A stretch of DNA of 64,000 nt from Harmothoe impar (lineage: Eukaryota > Annelida > Polychaeta > Phyllodocida > Polynoidae). Positions 47,586 to 60,831 of this stretch are shown one piece after another (the stretch's first letter is position 1; each line of letters begins with the position of its first letter). The notes under the pieces are model-generated. The model did not search any database. It had not been told where the DNA came from and was given only the letters and a program-made list of their open reading frames with translations. The stretch covers positions 38,687,204-38,751,203 of the forward strand of contig OX381710.1 of assembly GCA_947462335.1 (NCBI GenBank), written 5' to 3'. The translations under genes were made by a program, and so were the position numbers.

Positions 47586-50500
47586 GTAAGACACGGATTT
47601 TACTCCTTTCTATTTATGTATGGAGCAGGGATATGGTAAAATGGTTTATATTGTAATAGTACGCACTTCTCACTGACAAAGCAACAGTTTTAATCTATTT
47701 TCCAAGTGGAAGAATGTATTCGACATTCAGTATAGCCATTTCAAGGTCCACCATTCCAAATGCTATAGGTTTGTGCAGATGATAACGCTCACAAATAAAG
47801 ACGCTCACAAGAGGAAATAGAGAAGTAACTGAAAATATTGTGCATTGACATGAGTTAGTTTGCTTTAAGACTACGGAAATCCATACAAGCAATAGGCAAA
47901 CCACACTCACCGACGTATTAGTACCGCTACTTGGCCAGCTGGCAATATCTTTAAAATGATCCCCAAAGTATTAATGGTTTATTTATTGTAAACTGTAATG
48001 ATCGATTAATTAGCCCATAAGGGTCTCAAACCTCTCCAGATAATAGATAGGCCTCGTTGCACTAAAACTATAACCAGTTTTATAAAGTATAATTATGTAT
48101 AGGCTGCCTCATCTGCTTTTGTGAGGTATCACATTATTTATGATAGTGTTCAGCAATAAAGAATACAAAGCTAGAAAAATGTCAATCGATGAGAACATCG
48201 CGATACCAATCGATCGACGTGAACCAGTGTCAGCCGATGTCATGCTAGAATATGCGAGATAACCATGCTTTATTTATTGACTAGACCCTGCTTCTGACGG
48301 TTAGTGAGGTGGTTAGAATTTAAGAAATTGGCCAATCGCTTCCACACTATTCTAATTATTTCCATTGCTTTTAACCCATGTGTTCATGACCCACTGTGGT
48401 GATGGTGCAAGGACAATAATATCATAATAGTTTCCCTATGTCATTATTTGTAAAAATATTTTTATGATACACATTATGAGATTGCTCTCTTAATGACAAA
48501 ACGTATACACTATGAGAGTGCGCCCCCCCCCCCACCAAGGAGGCTCATTGTAGTAGATTATGACTCAGTTATTAGTAGAACAAGAAACCTGCAGTCCCTC
48601 TCAGTGTACCTCATTTGTTAATTACAACTGCCACCTAGTGCACTAATGACAAACTAGTGGTAGAGATTACCACATGGAATCCCTAGGGTAACACATATTT
48701 GAAGCCCTAACCAACGTTGCTAAGGAGAAAATGGCCATGGAATTGTGTTACTTTTTTTCTTTTGCTCTTTCACGTTTTACACTCATAGACATGGCTTGCA
48801 CGATGTCTCATAGCTTTTACCATAAAGGGCTCTTCTACCAAACAGAAAACACACGGCGCAATTTGTTGTTTAGCATCCTTTAGCGTAGTGATGTAATTAC
48901 CTCCCAGAACTAATTCTTTACATTAAAAGAACTAATTCAATTATTCTTTTATTCTTTTAAAAGGTCCTTGTTTCTCAAAAGTATATGTAAAATATGCCAT
49001 TTCTCTCTCTATGACTAGTATTATGAGTAGTACCCCTCCTATTCACATACCGTTGTCAACACCTCCAAAACGGGTTAACAGTATCACACATCACCCAGGT
49101 GGTGGGCGCTTAGACACTGGAGGAAAGCAATGGAGGGAAGCTGTAGCAGCAGCTGTGTAGGTATGCAGCTGGCTAGGGGCACCCCTCCCCTCACTGAGGC
49201 CTATACATGTATTCATGAGGCTGCTAAAAGGCTGCTGAGCACCTCACAGGTTTGGACTGAGCAGCTCACTACCATGCGTCACTAATTGGTTGATGAATGA
49301 GTGTGCTTATGTTGTATACTGCTATGTAATTGTGTTCTACCTCCTGGGGCAGGTAGAATAGGAGACGAGAGGTTCCATGATATATAATATAGAAACACCT
49401 GTTGAGCTACTTTACTATGGGAATGGCAGAGAAGAGTTTTGTATATACACAAACTACCTATTGAGGAGGAGGGTAATCGAAATGGAACTGTTCTTGAATG
49501 GGACAGTTCACTGTCCTAACATAAATATTGTCATCTTTGATATATGAACCTCCCTCCAACCCCATCTCATATCCAACTAGTGAATCATCACTGCTGGGAT
49601 ATTTCTGAGACTGCCCCTACATCCCTTTTTCTTTTTGCTAGGTAACCCTCTCTGCCTTGACATGTGACCTCAATTAGGGTCTGCTTCCCTATCCTATAAT
49701 GACCTTTTGAGGGGTAGGAATGAAGACACACACAACAAGCTATAGTCTTACTGGTGGGATGTCATATTTTTTCTATCCTAATCCCATTTGCATTCTGCTG
49801 AACCAAGAGAGCCACCACCACCCTTCCGCTCATGTCTACTGGAATTGTTTTGGTAAAATGCCCACATAATGTTGTTTGGGAATACAAAATCCTTTTGTAC
49901 AAACGTGCAGTTCAAAACCGGAATAAGTCATACAATAATTTTACATTTAGTGAGAGGGGGGGCTCTATTAAGGTTTTAGTATCCATACAAATTGTGGGTG
50001 AAAGATCAGTACTATATTCAAATTTTATGGTTCAATAGCTGAGATTTATTGGTACAGTTGAATCATTTAATCAGTGTCCTCAATGTCATCTCAGACAGCA
50101 GCATTATGGTCGATTTACGGGCCCAGGATCAGAGGCAAACCGGCGATTATCTTACTTAGAAGTCCCTCCTTTGTCTGGGCTAACCTAGACCCAATGTTAT
50201 CAGCGGAACCACATAGCAAAAGATACTAAGCCTTGGCATGCCCCACTGAGGGGTGAGATAAGGACCCGAGGACAGGTCACATGATCGACCACAAGATACG
50301 GCACCAGCAGTCATGTCAGTGGGTCCATAATGTAAGGTTATAACATTGCCCAAAACCTCATGTATGTCGGCCTAATTCTCATGATATTGACTACACATAT
50401 AGTATGCATTTTGGATACAGCCTCCCCTTTAATTCAGTGAAATCCAGGGCAAATAATACGGCCATGATCACAATTGCAATTACTAGAAAGTCATAAAAGA

Positions 50501-53500
50501 ATGCATTGCGAAGAGTCTGTCATTATTATTAGAGCAAAAATACAAAACCTAATGGGATCACGATCTGCTCAATACTCCCTTAGGACCTGCTCCCAAAAAG
50601 GTATCAGTAAAACACTGTTGCGTCCCACATTCTGGACGTTTTAATCTGTGGCCCTTATGTAAAAAGAGACAAAATTTAACCTTTGATTCGGCAGCACAAC
50701 ATGAATTCACATTGGGAGTACTCAATGGTCCACTGCGCCAACATGGTCCTTTTATGCACTTGACCAATAACGATAAGTGGGTCATAGGATTAAAAGAAAC
50801 ACTTTTAATGCCCCTTTTTTAACGATATGGGTTGTGGCAGGGATTATACTCTCCCTGGTTGTGGTAAAACGGTATGAAATTATAAATAAGTTCATCATTT
50901 TATATGCCTTGCATTAAATTAAAGGGTACTACCTATATACTGTAGTAGCAATCAGGTTTTGAAACGACTCAAAGGTTTCTGGGGTATGCATCATACATGT
51001 TGGGGAAGAGGTTTCTATAATCTATTAATCACGAGCGTTTGTAAATGAAGGCATACTTATCATAGGATGATTATAATTGACTAGATCACACCATAATAGC
51101 CATGAACAGCTTGGAAATTGAGTTCATTCCTAAAGTAAAGTTAAATTGGTCTTTTCTTCCCCAAGCAGCTCCCTAGTTCCTTGCCAACAAACACGTATGC
51201 GGCCCTACGACAAGAGAGACAAGCAGAAGGGACCCCACAACTTTTTCAAGCTGTATGTATTGATATAAAATGACCCTAAATTTGCATAATTATTCTTTGA
51301 TCCCATACAGCACACCACACACCAAAATCCAGCAATCTACACATAGAGGCCATTGCAACATTATAATTTCCATTAAGGTTTTAGTTGATTTCTGTTCAAG
51401 ATCCAGTCCCTTAATTACGATACCACATGAGACCACATAATTATGAATTTAGCTTGGGGTTTGAAAAACATTGCGCAACTGTACATAAACGTAGTCTACA
51501 CATTAAAAACCACATGTATCGGTAACATATGTCGAATTTCATACAATGAAAACCAATGGGCAATACAAGATCGTCAGTAGTGATTGACATTACCAAAATC
51601 TATTCATAAGTCACTGTGACGCCCCAAGGCTGTCACAATACTCCACAAAGTAGTGGCTAGACATCTAACACTAACGGGAGCACTTAATACATTGATTTGA
51701 TGACTCAGTTGTCACTATATGACAAGCAGGGTCGGCACAGTGATTGTAGATTTTGGTATTGCCGATTTGACGAACTAAAAGGTTTTCAGTGTAGGTAGCT
51801 TTTACACAAGGCAGAAATGAGCACTTCCATGTGTGAACCTTATGGCACCTATGTTGTAAATCCCTCGTGATATTGCACACATTATTGACAGGACCTACCC
51901 CCAACACACCAACTTGTCATTCTGATGCAGTCAATGAGGGTTTTATGGGACCCATACATACATCATCACAGACCCTTAAGGTCATATTGTTAATTCAACA
52001 GGAACCCAAAGATGATTTATACAGTCCATAATTGTGTCATCAGCAGCCCATTGAACACCATGCATAACGACGACTGGGCGATAATAGCGGAAATTTGACT
52101 GTGCTGGTGATGTATCCTTGTAATTACTTATTCACAGCACCAGATGAAAAAAGAATTTCTTCCGTATTTTTTAACACAGAATACATGCTAATCCCACACT
52201 GGATCTAGTGCTCTGTACCTGAAGCATCAAACTTGTGATAGCAATGCGTCGTCCTTGTGTGTACATATCACGATTTCCATATCATTACTCTAATCATGAC
52301 TGCAATGGGGAATAATTCGAGATGTTTTTAGTTACATTAACCATCAACACTATACTTAAAGTTGCAATATTGTTTTACAAGTTTTAAAGTAAACTTAAAG
52401 GGTTTTCACAAGTTGCTACGGTGTCTTATCATAATGGTGGTTGGGGGGCTATCTATGACCTGTAAGAGCTCAGAAAGGGGGTACCATAGGGTTAATACAT
52501 TACAGTGTCAATATGGGGAATTGAACAGTTCACCCTAAAGGTAGCCCACATCTATAGCAATTAGAAAAAAACATGAGGTAGATTATAGGGGAGGTAAGGG
52601 GACTGATTGGACTAGGCAGGACAGCAAGGGGTGCATCATTTTAGTGAATATCGTGGTTCATTTTAAAAAGGTGGACATTTTAGCCCTAATTACAGGGAGT
52701 ACTTACTCTAATTTGCGGAAAAGACAGATATGAATGAATGCTTTATATCACACGTAGGCCATCTGTAGTGGGTACCTGGTTTTGCTTTCACCCATGCAAA
52801 TAACCACATCAGTATACATAATGTGAACAGTACCTTCTTAGCTGATGAAATGTGGCATCTATAGTGTGATGAACAGGTCACTCCTATTGCTGCGCTGCCA
52901 CTCTGTGTGATTATGTTATGGAATAGGGTATTTTTCTCTGATATACTTTGTCCATCAGAAGCCCAATAAGACATTAATTAGAGTGATTTGACGTACTGTT
53001 GTGTACACTCCGACTCGGAGTAATATGCTAACAAATTGGTAATTTGCCAGAGGCTTATACTATATGTCACAGATTAATACATTGTTATTTTACCTATTCT
53101 CTTAGCCTAGACATATTAACGCAGATTTTCGTACTTCTTGCTAAGAAAAGCTTTTGATGATTATTTTGGGGGGTAGGATTGTTAGAATCGGGAAAGGAGA
53201 AGCTGCCAAAGGTTCTATGATAATTCAGTAGGGTAATATCATATTGTTGCATGGGTGGTACCACCTAGTGTCTGTATATGACGCAAAATCCCTGTAATGG
53301 TACGTTTTCCCCTGTTGCGTCACATAGCAGATCAGTATACGTGCTTTTATAATTCAAACATATGAGGGCATCATTGAAACCAGATCTATAAATGGCTGAA
53401 ATGCCACATGATCAATATTGACTTTAAGTTATCCGGAAAAATCTTCATCTCCTAATGGTATTCTAACATTGCACCAACATCCTAAAATACTGCTAATAAT

Positions 53501-55605
53501 AGTCAACGTTGAAACAATGTATTTTAGCAAACGTTGCCCAGATAACTAAAAGTGAACAATATTCAAAGTTCAATAAAAGTTTTTTGTTACACCTGTTAAT
53601 ATGTCTGGCCTCTCAAGTCATCTTTGATTCCGTGCATATTGATAGGCTAAGCCAGCTAGCTTACAAACCAATTCAATGTTCCAACTCCCTGTAAAGAACT
53701 GTAAGGTTGATCATTTCCCACCAGTACCAACGTGAATATAAGATACAAATACAAGATGAATGGTTCGATGACAAAGTGTCTCATGCCTATGGCGCATTGT
53801 ACTGTATACTATTGTTCATATTTTGAACAAATTCTCATATCGTTAGGTCATATCGTTAGGTCATATACATTTTAGAGTCTGACTCTAAAAGGTAGGACAA
53901 AATCGAGGAGCTTTCTTTGACATGCAAATACAGAAAGTTGTAAGGTTAATTTACCGCGTAGTTCTAATCAAGCAAGGCACACCTTCCCCATGTCTGTGTT
54001 AGCTGATAAACTTAAGTGTTTTTAATCTTTACACCACAATTAAGGCCTATAGCACGTGGGCTACGAACCATTACATTGACCTATAGATCAAGACCAATGA
54101 ATGCCAAGGTCTTTGAACTTCTCATTTACAAGAAGATGTATTGCTCAAAAGAATGCTTAGTAGGTTCTAATCGAATCTTGTTCTGTTACCATCATGGGTA
54201 GCCGTAGAGGCGATGCATAGTTGCAAAATGATATAGATCTTTATTGGCAATATTGTATTGTATTATTGTATTGTTTCAATGCCTTCAGTGCAGTTTTGAA
54301 TGATAATACTGTTTGGCAATAATTCGCTTCTCTATAGAGTTATACAGGATGAGTTGTTCCCATTATAGGTATATGATTGTCGACTTACTTATTTTGGCTG
54401 ATAAACCCTTAATTTTTATCAGTGCAGGGGTAGGATCAAGTCAAGATAAGATGATGGCTATTTATTCTGTATTAAATACCAATATAATTATGGGTCTTTA
54501 AATGCTTTTAATGCATTTATATGATGCTCCAGGAAAGGTGGGAAGATTATGCCAAATGATGAGGGGACCAAATTTCCAGGGGCTCCCTGGCGGGGGGCAA
54601 ACTGCAAGATGCCTAAATCTAAGGGACCAAATTCTCACATCCGTGTATTTGATTATCCAGACCACCTGCTGATATGACGGGTGAAGAGCAGAATTCTGTA
54701 ACCCTGTATAAACGTTGATAAACAGCTGATAGTGATGGTTTTCAAGTTTATGGTTTTAACTATTTTTCATGGTTAAACAGCAATAACCATTTGTAATTTA
54801 CAATATTTCCCCCCTGTAGGTATACTGTAGACAATGGCTGCTGTATAATATCTATTAGTAATGGGGAATCTGTAGTCACACTGTCTGGTTGAAGGGATGG
54901 AGTAGCAGAAGCAGGCGTATGACTAGACAAGAATAAAACATAAACATCTATTCTGTCATTTTCACCAATGATATCGGACTAACACAACGGCTGCATTTCT
55001 ATTATGCATCACTATTCTTTCCCTAACGGATATTTATACCAACAGAAAGTGTTACAGTTGCTGAAATGCAAATGACGTGGCTTGTACATATTCATCCGTG
55101 AGATAGACAATCAGGTCTCCAGTATCCCTTGAATAGTACAACATGTTTTACTCATGGCACCTCAGACATAAATCGATCAGGGAACAAAGGGGAAACAGCA
55201 ATATATATATATACTTTTAAAACATGTAAAACCATTTTACTTCGTTCAGCTGTCTCGATATAACAATGCAAATAAAATACTGGTTTCAGTTCTATTTCCA
55301 TATCTAGAGTAACTCATACAGACTATCAATAGATTGTGAGAATCACACTATTGATAAAATGGGATCAGCAAGACTTTCTATTCTATCGTACTTCCCTGCT
55401 CTACTTCACATCTATGTATCTAGATTAGATTCTCTCCATTGTTTACCTTTCTATTTCCAGCCAACTCTACATACATGTATACTTTTATTCAATAATAATT
55501 CTAAACGCCTAATACCCCTAATATGAGCTTAGTAACCCCTCTGAGTGGAATTGTGGATTTCTAAATGTGTTGGTGATAAACCTATGTTGATTTTCTGTTA
55601 TATAG
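47586..55605. other. Long stretch without a supported gene
   Basis: Eight kilobases of AT-rich sequence, possibly intron of the gene starting at 47096. It contains C runs (48523), a TCATATCGTTAGG tandem pair at about 53838-53865, and an isolated minus-strand donor (AGA|GTAAGT at about 52700) without a clear exon. At 47890 a CG|GTGAGT minus donor follows IASWPSSGTNTS but has only a weak acceptor. No other repeats or coding frames convinced me. Confidence 0.4.
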
Positions 55606-55659
55606 ATATGACGAAAAGCCACAAAAAACTGCCCCCTATAGAGTGGCCGAAAGACATAG
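55606..55659 (+). CDS. Candidate internal exon (54 nt)
   Basis: The acceptor TTGATTTTCTGTTATATAG and the consensus donor ATAG|GTGAGT bound 54 nt read in phase 1 to phase 1. It encodes a split codon followed by MTKSHKKLPPIEWPKDI and a final split Gly codon. The phase equals that leaving the microexon 47562-47585, so the three candidate exons could form one transcript with every internal exon a multiple of three. Against this, the frame also stays open for 44 codons past the donor. Confidence 0.45.
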
Positions 55660-56070
55660 GTGAGTCCCGCGCAGTAGATAGGGCCATCCCTCTAAATATA
55701 GTCCACAGCCTCTGTTCAACCAGCTTTCTCAATGCTAATCCCTCGTTATCTATGCGCAAGACCTACCGCGATCTATCCTGCTGTTGTAGACTCTAGAATC
55801 GTTTAAAAAAAAAGCATGACATCTTAACATCCATAAAGCCATTGTAAATATTTACCCCATTGAAAAACTAAATAGCATAGCTAAACCTCAGCCTACTACG
55901 TGTACATGTATCATCATTTTCCGTTATCATTTCGAAAAGGGTAGTTCATTGATATACTAAAATATGCTGTTTCCCCTTGTCCTGTAGTATTTATGGTGTT
56001 GTAATATAGCTTTATGTTGTAAATTGTGTTGGTAGGGATGTATAATAATATAATAATATAATAATTTGAC

Positions 56071-56073
<3 letters not shown>

Positions 56074-56138
<65 letters not shown>
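56074..56138. repeat. (AT)n microsatellite
   Basis: About 65 bases of uninterrupted AT, preceded by a few AATAAT units. The poly-Ile/Tyr frame over it is an artefact. Confidence 0.95.
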
Positions 56139-56142
<4 letters not shown>

Positions 56143-56797
56143 GGAATCAACATGATAATGTAAGAAACAATATAAAATGCAGCTTCTGCCCCAATGTGCA
56201 AAGCGTTACTCTAAACATAATAACTAGGTATATGTTATTTTTTCGGTATTATCAATTCTAGTTATGTAGTATGCCATCATAATAAGGTATGAGAAAGATT
56301 GCTAAAGTAATTTAACATTTATTATTAATTCACATAGACTTAAATATGTAGGAAAAAAGGAGATAACACTCTTCTGGAGTCGTGCTATGCAAGGCGTTAT
56401 AGCCATTTTTCTCTTCTTTTGCCACCGCCATTTTAATCAAATACCCTGAGGGGCATGCATGTAGTCATAAAATAGCACTCTAGCAGCGCTGGGTGTAGCT
56501 GAGACTGGAATCCCATAATTGTACAGTAGATCGTCATCATTACAATATGTGAGTAGCCACTGGAATCACATACTGCATAGTATTTCCCGACAGCGTCAGT
56601 TGAGTGTTACAGAGAATAGATGCCCCGCATGGGGGCATACGGATCATCTACAACATGTAAAGTTAATCAAGTTCCCATTAAACATCATTGTCCAATGTAC
56701 AGACATTTGGACAAAAGGTCAACAATAACGCGATTGAAAGTTCCTGTGATTATATCAAACATAAAGGACTGACTAGAATATACTACTTGGAGTGAGT

Positions 56798-56880
56798 CCT
56801 TAATTTGAATGCATTACACATAAATGTAATGGCCAACATTGTTACATGTTAGCCATTACATTAATGCATTCAAATTGTTA
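56798..56880. repeat. Foldback, about 80 bp
   Basis: AATTTGAATGCATTA and AATGTAATGGC on the left face GCCATTACATT and AATGCATTCAAATT on the right. The loop contains GTTACATGTTA. It may be a minimal MITE; no target duplication is clear. Confidence 0.7.
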
Positions 56881-57047
56881 CCCCCATGTAACAGGTATTC
56901 TGTAGATTGATGTATATCAGCTATTACTGTGATTAACTGACATCCGTATAGCTATATATGACTGACTTTCTCTACGGGCAGGACCCAGGGTTACTATTGT
57001 TTAGAAGGTCATAACTAAGCTGTGATTTCTTTTCTTTTGTACCACAG

Positions 57048-57134
57048 ACATGTGACGGCATCAATAGAATGCAACCTAGGCAGGCATCAATCACATTGAA
57101 GTACCATGAAAGTCAGCTTTATGCTTCTGTCTAG
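57048..57134 (+). CDS. Candidate terminal exon
   Basis: The acceptor TTTCTTTTCTTTTGTACCACAG is the best pyrimidine tract in the window. In phase 0 the exon encodes 28 residues, TCDGINRMQPRQASITL then KYHESQLYASV, ending at TAG 57132. In phase 1, the phase leaving 55606-55659, it would stop after two codons, so either it belongs to a different transcript or an exon is missing between them. No AATAAA follows closely. Confidence 0.35.
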   Translation, partial: TCDGINRMQPRQASITLKYHESQLYASV

Positions 57135-57425
57135 GGCTGCTAAATGCCAGTGGAATGCATTCGTATTGCCCACAAAGACCACAAAAGGACAATAACAACA
57201 ACAACACACACACAAACACACACAGAAACCCACCAAATATCGCGCTAACAAGGGTAAGGGTTTTCAAATGCCGAGCCGCCCACCAAATCAAGTGTCCCCC
57301 CCCCCCCGAGAGTAGAGAAAGGGTTTTCAAGAACATGTTAGTGCTATCTGAAATATTCTTAAATCAAATTGGTATTAAAGAGCAAAGGCGGATGGAGGTT
57401 GAGCACACCCCTCCTACTCTGACGA

Positions 57426-57465
57426 CGCATGCGCAGATAGTAGCATGTGATGCATAACTTCCGGT
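57426..57465. promoter_or_regulatory. Promoter-like pair: NRF1 and ETS sites
   Basis: CGCATGCGCAG (57426-57436) is a near-consensus NRF1 site, and ACTTCCGGT (57457-57465) is an ETS core reading toward the minus strand. The two motifs are 20 bp apart in a locally GC-rich patch, a pairing common at CpG promoters of animals. No start codon with a convincing exon was found next to it. Confidence 0.45.
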
Positions 57466-57912
57466 AGCTGGTGGCTAAGTAGGTCAGTGTAGATAAGTAG
57501 CTGATACACGGAGGCCGGCTGACCCTGGTAGATAAGACCTAATGGTATCAGCACACGCTACACCCCATGCAGTGCAGGCCAGCCCTGCTAGGTGACAGCA
57601 CGGCCCGTCACCATACTAACACGTAGAATATCGGCAGGGTATAACTTTACCTAATGACCTAGGGTATCTTTCATAATAACTGCCCTATTTTCAGAAAAAA
57701 TGTCAATAGTGTCATATTTTGCAATTTATGAGGGTACGCCTCATCGTCGATAGGTGGTGCCTAGATACATATTTTTAGGCATTTTAATGTGATTTCTTTT
57801 GAAAGAGAGTCCTTATTATGATTATAAGACCCTAATCACTCGTGACTATTTACCAATTAGTGCAGAAATATTGCAACATGACCCAAAGTTGACCGGGTGC
57901 TCTTCAGAAGAC

Positions 57913-58107
57913 GTCACGAGTTCGCGGGCATTTTTTCTGTAGGGTTTATAGTGGACTTTTTATTCCCACGACTAATCAAGAGAGAACAATCTAAAGAGGA
58001 CCATGTCTAAACATTTCCTGGAGGCTCTTTCAGAACGGATTCGTCAGTCGTGAGAATGAAATATCCACTATAAACCCTACAGGAAAAAAATCCCACGAAC
58101 TCGTGAC
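57913..58107. mobile_element. 195-bp foldback element
   Basis: The left arm runs from GTCACGAGTTCGCGGG through CTGTAGGGTTTATAGTGGA to CACGACT. The right arm mirrors it with AGTCGTG, TCCACTATAAACCCTACAG and CCCACGAACTCGTGAC. The arms are about 58 bp and imperfect. No open frame and no clear target duplication. Related ends were not seen elsewhere in the window. Confidence 0.75.
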
Positions 58108-60360
58108 ATGAGGTGTGTGGACATGATACCCTTTGATTTTCAATATCGCCGCTAGAATCTCTGAATCTCTTGAAAGTTTAGAGTGAGGAATACAATGTAT
58201 TTGAGAAAAGACTTGACATTCTGGCGGCCATCTTGAATAATTATAGGGGTGACCACACCCCCATTGGAAATATCAACCTGGACCATACAGAGAAAATATG
58301 AAGAAAGAAAAACATCTTCTGACAACTTTGGGATAGGCTTAACACAAACTGCTCACCAACATGCAGACTATTCTGAAAGGGAATACCAACATTGTATTTG
58401 ATTTAAACAAAACAGAGAATACACAGCTAATAGCTCGGGCAATCGCATTACTACAGACAGATTTAAATTGATTCAAATGATCACTTCAAACCAACAAGTT
58501 ACGACCCAACAAGTCACCCAATTGAGATGCCGACCGTGATTTAGGAAGCCATTTTGGATCTACAAATACGGGAAATACATCAATTTGAAATGTTTTACGA
58601 CAAAGGTATTGGAAAACACATTTCGGGCTTTTAACGGAATCCAAATGGTCACTTTAAGCTCAAGTCATGGCCCTGGAAATACGATTAGAACGAATCATCA
58701 CAAAGATGGGCACGATGAAAAGTACATTCGTAAGATTTTAAAGTGAAATTGTTTTTGATTTATTTCAGCATAAGAAAAGAAAGAACAATCAAAATAATTT
58801 TATTGTGGGATAATTCCAAACTAGTCAAAGTTCTTTTGTCAAATCTAAATCTTCTGACTGTGCTGAAATAATTATGCTGACATGCTAACAAACCTATTCT
58901 GTTGATTAGGCGCTCAACAGGTTTATACATTCATTACATTGGCATACTTTTGATTATGTTATTCTATCAATATGTTTTAATATACCGATAATTATTTAGG
59001 TCGTGCATTGGACGGACTGCACTATAGCCATGTTGTCGACATAGAACAAATATCATATCATTTGTCAGACAGAGGCATACAATTCCATTTTTGCTGGCCT
59101 TATCAGTAAGGTCTCCCAGCCCTGGAGGTGTCAGGACCACGTCTCTATAGTGTACACACAGGGATACTGGAGGACTCATCCATCAGACACCATAGGGCAC
59201 CGGTTACACCCCTCACCATCATCCCCATAACCTCCTCCAGGGTCATACTGATTACCTCCAGTGGTCAGGGCGTGTTTTGGGTTATTGACTTGACCTGACC
59301 ACTAGAGTAGGGAATATGGATTAGCCCCTTAGCACACAGTCCATTTATCATGGCAGCCTGTTGAGTATAGGGGAATACTTCTGGTCCACTGAGTTACTGA
59401 CAGGTCAATGTATTGGACACCATCTATCGGCACTGGAGAGATATCATGCAATACTTGTTGGGTGTTGATGTTCGAGTATACTTTATCCAGCGGATTTTTA
59501 GAAATACCTGACATGGCTATAACTCCATCCTCGAAGCGATTGATACAAGTATTGCAGCGCTATGAGTAGTCGCAATGCTCGATTTAATACTGAAAATACG
59601 ATGAGTGTCATACAAATCAAATGAAAGCCCCAAAATATGCAGTAAAAGGCAATAAATGCCCTGTACGTGACACAAATGTAATCAGCTTTCAGTGGGACTA
59701 TTTGGGTGCTCCTTTGTCCTCCTTTATTACACATTTGCAAGGCCTCTTCTTCGGTACATTTCCGATACAGTTTGACAGTTTGGACAATGATCTCTAAAAA
59801 GGAAAATCGTCTTTTTTGCACAAATTCTCCTGTGACTTTAAATGGCTGCAGTCTAACTGTCACTTATGATGACAGCATCGTACCGATTCGGCAAGGTAAC
59901 TGAACACGTTATAACACGGGAACCTATACGGGAGGAAGCATGGTTGACACATGCTATAACAATTAAAAAATACATACAATGTAGTACACATTTACTCAGC
60001 GACTCACTGCTTGAATAGAAAACTACTGTACACATGTAGTCCTGATATGCAGGTAGTAAGTTACCCAACAGTCTTAGCCCTTGCAATACATGTATTATCG
60101 CCACTTTATAGACAGTGATGGGTGATTTGCAGAGATTGGCCAATTGGTGTCACGGAGAAGAGTCAGTCTGAATCAAAGCAAAGCAAAGCAGTTGTGAGGA
60201 GAGATCAGTTGGCGTCCGTTATTCACGCTGAACGTGAAGAAGCCAAGACTATGGGCGTGTGCTAATGTGGTTCATTTCTCCTCTCCTGCACAATGTTTCA
60301 TGTTAAGTCAAGGCCTCTAGCCCTGCCACCATCACAGCCAACTCGGCCTCTGTTCTCCCC
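58108..60360. other. No confidently supported gene
   Basis: The minus-strand frame 59498-59863 (121 codons, no Met near its beginning, preceded directly by TAA) has two hydrophobic stretches (AFIAFYCIFWGFHLICMTLI and a shorter one). It could be a membrane-protein exon, but at this length it may equally be chance. The minus-strand frame 59853-60143 is similar. Neither has decisive splice sites. Confidence 0.35.
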
Positions 60361-60365
60361 GAAGG

Positions 60366-60451
60366 CACGTGATAGGGAGCCCTTTCTCGCGAGAGCTTAG
60401 CCTGGGGGCCGTCATACTACTGAGCGGACCTCGGTCTGAGCACCGGAAGTG
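60366..60451. promoter_or_regulatory. Promoter-like motif cluster (CACGTG, TCTCGCGAGA, ETS)
   Basis: CACGTG (60366-60371), TCTCGCGAGA (60385-60394) and CCGGAAGTG (60443-60451) occur within 86 bases in a GC-rich patch. The first two motifs are the same pair found at 44416-44441. The pattern is that of a TATA-less animal promoter. Orientation is uncertain: to the right lie a CT-rich leader and the ATG at 60832, to the left minus-strand frames of unknown status. Confidence 0.6.
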
Positions 60452-60536
60452 CTGAGCGATAATTGAGTGACTTCACGGGATACCCGAGCAAAGCTGAGTC
60501 CCCCGATCTTAGTTAGCAGATGAAGGGATGGTTAGC

Positions 60537-60586
60537 TCTCTGTCTCTGTCTCTGCCTATCTCTGTGTCTCTCTCTTTCGCTCTCTT

Positions 60587-60640
<54 letters not shown>
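60537..60640. repeat. (CT)n microsatellite
   Basis: An impure CTCTGT stretch becomes an uninterrupted CT run from about 60591 to 60638. The Leu/Ser-rich frame across it (from 60520) is not counted as protein. Confidence 0.9.
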
Positions 60641-60643
<3 letters not shown>

Positions 60644-60831
60644 TTGCCGGTCTATCTCTGTCTCCCCCCTCTCCCTTCTGTGTCACTGCCTCTTCCCCCG
60701 TCCCTGTCTCTTTGTCTATCCCTCTATTTCTCTCTTCACACCCGTCCAGCTCTCCAGGTAGACGACCTCACGTTGTATGTTTCCTCTCCCCCCCCCCTTT
60801 ACTTACATACACTGTTTCATGGGGAAAGACC

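Noticed and set aside
55380..55530. LINE C-terminal-like peptide (LDSLHCLPFYF)
   Set aside because: Resemblance to the LHWLP motif is too short, and no other LINE block lies nearby.
55914..56201. 95-codon minus frame with a Tyr/Ile run
   Set aside because: Translation of the (AT)n tract.
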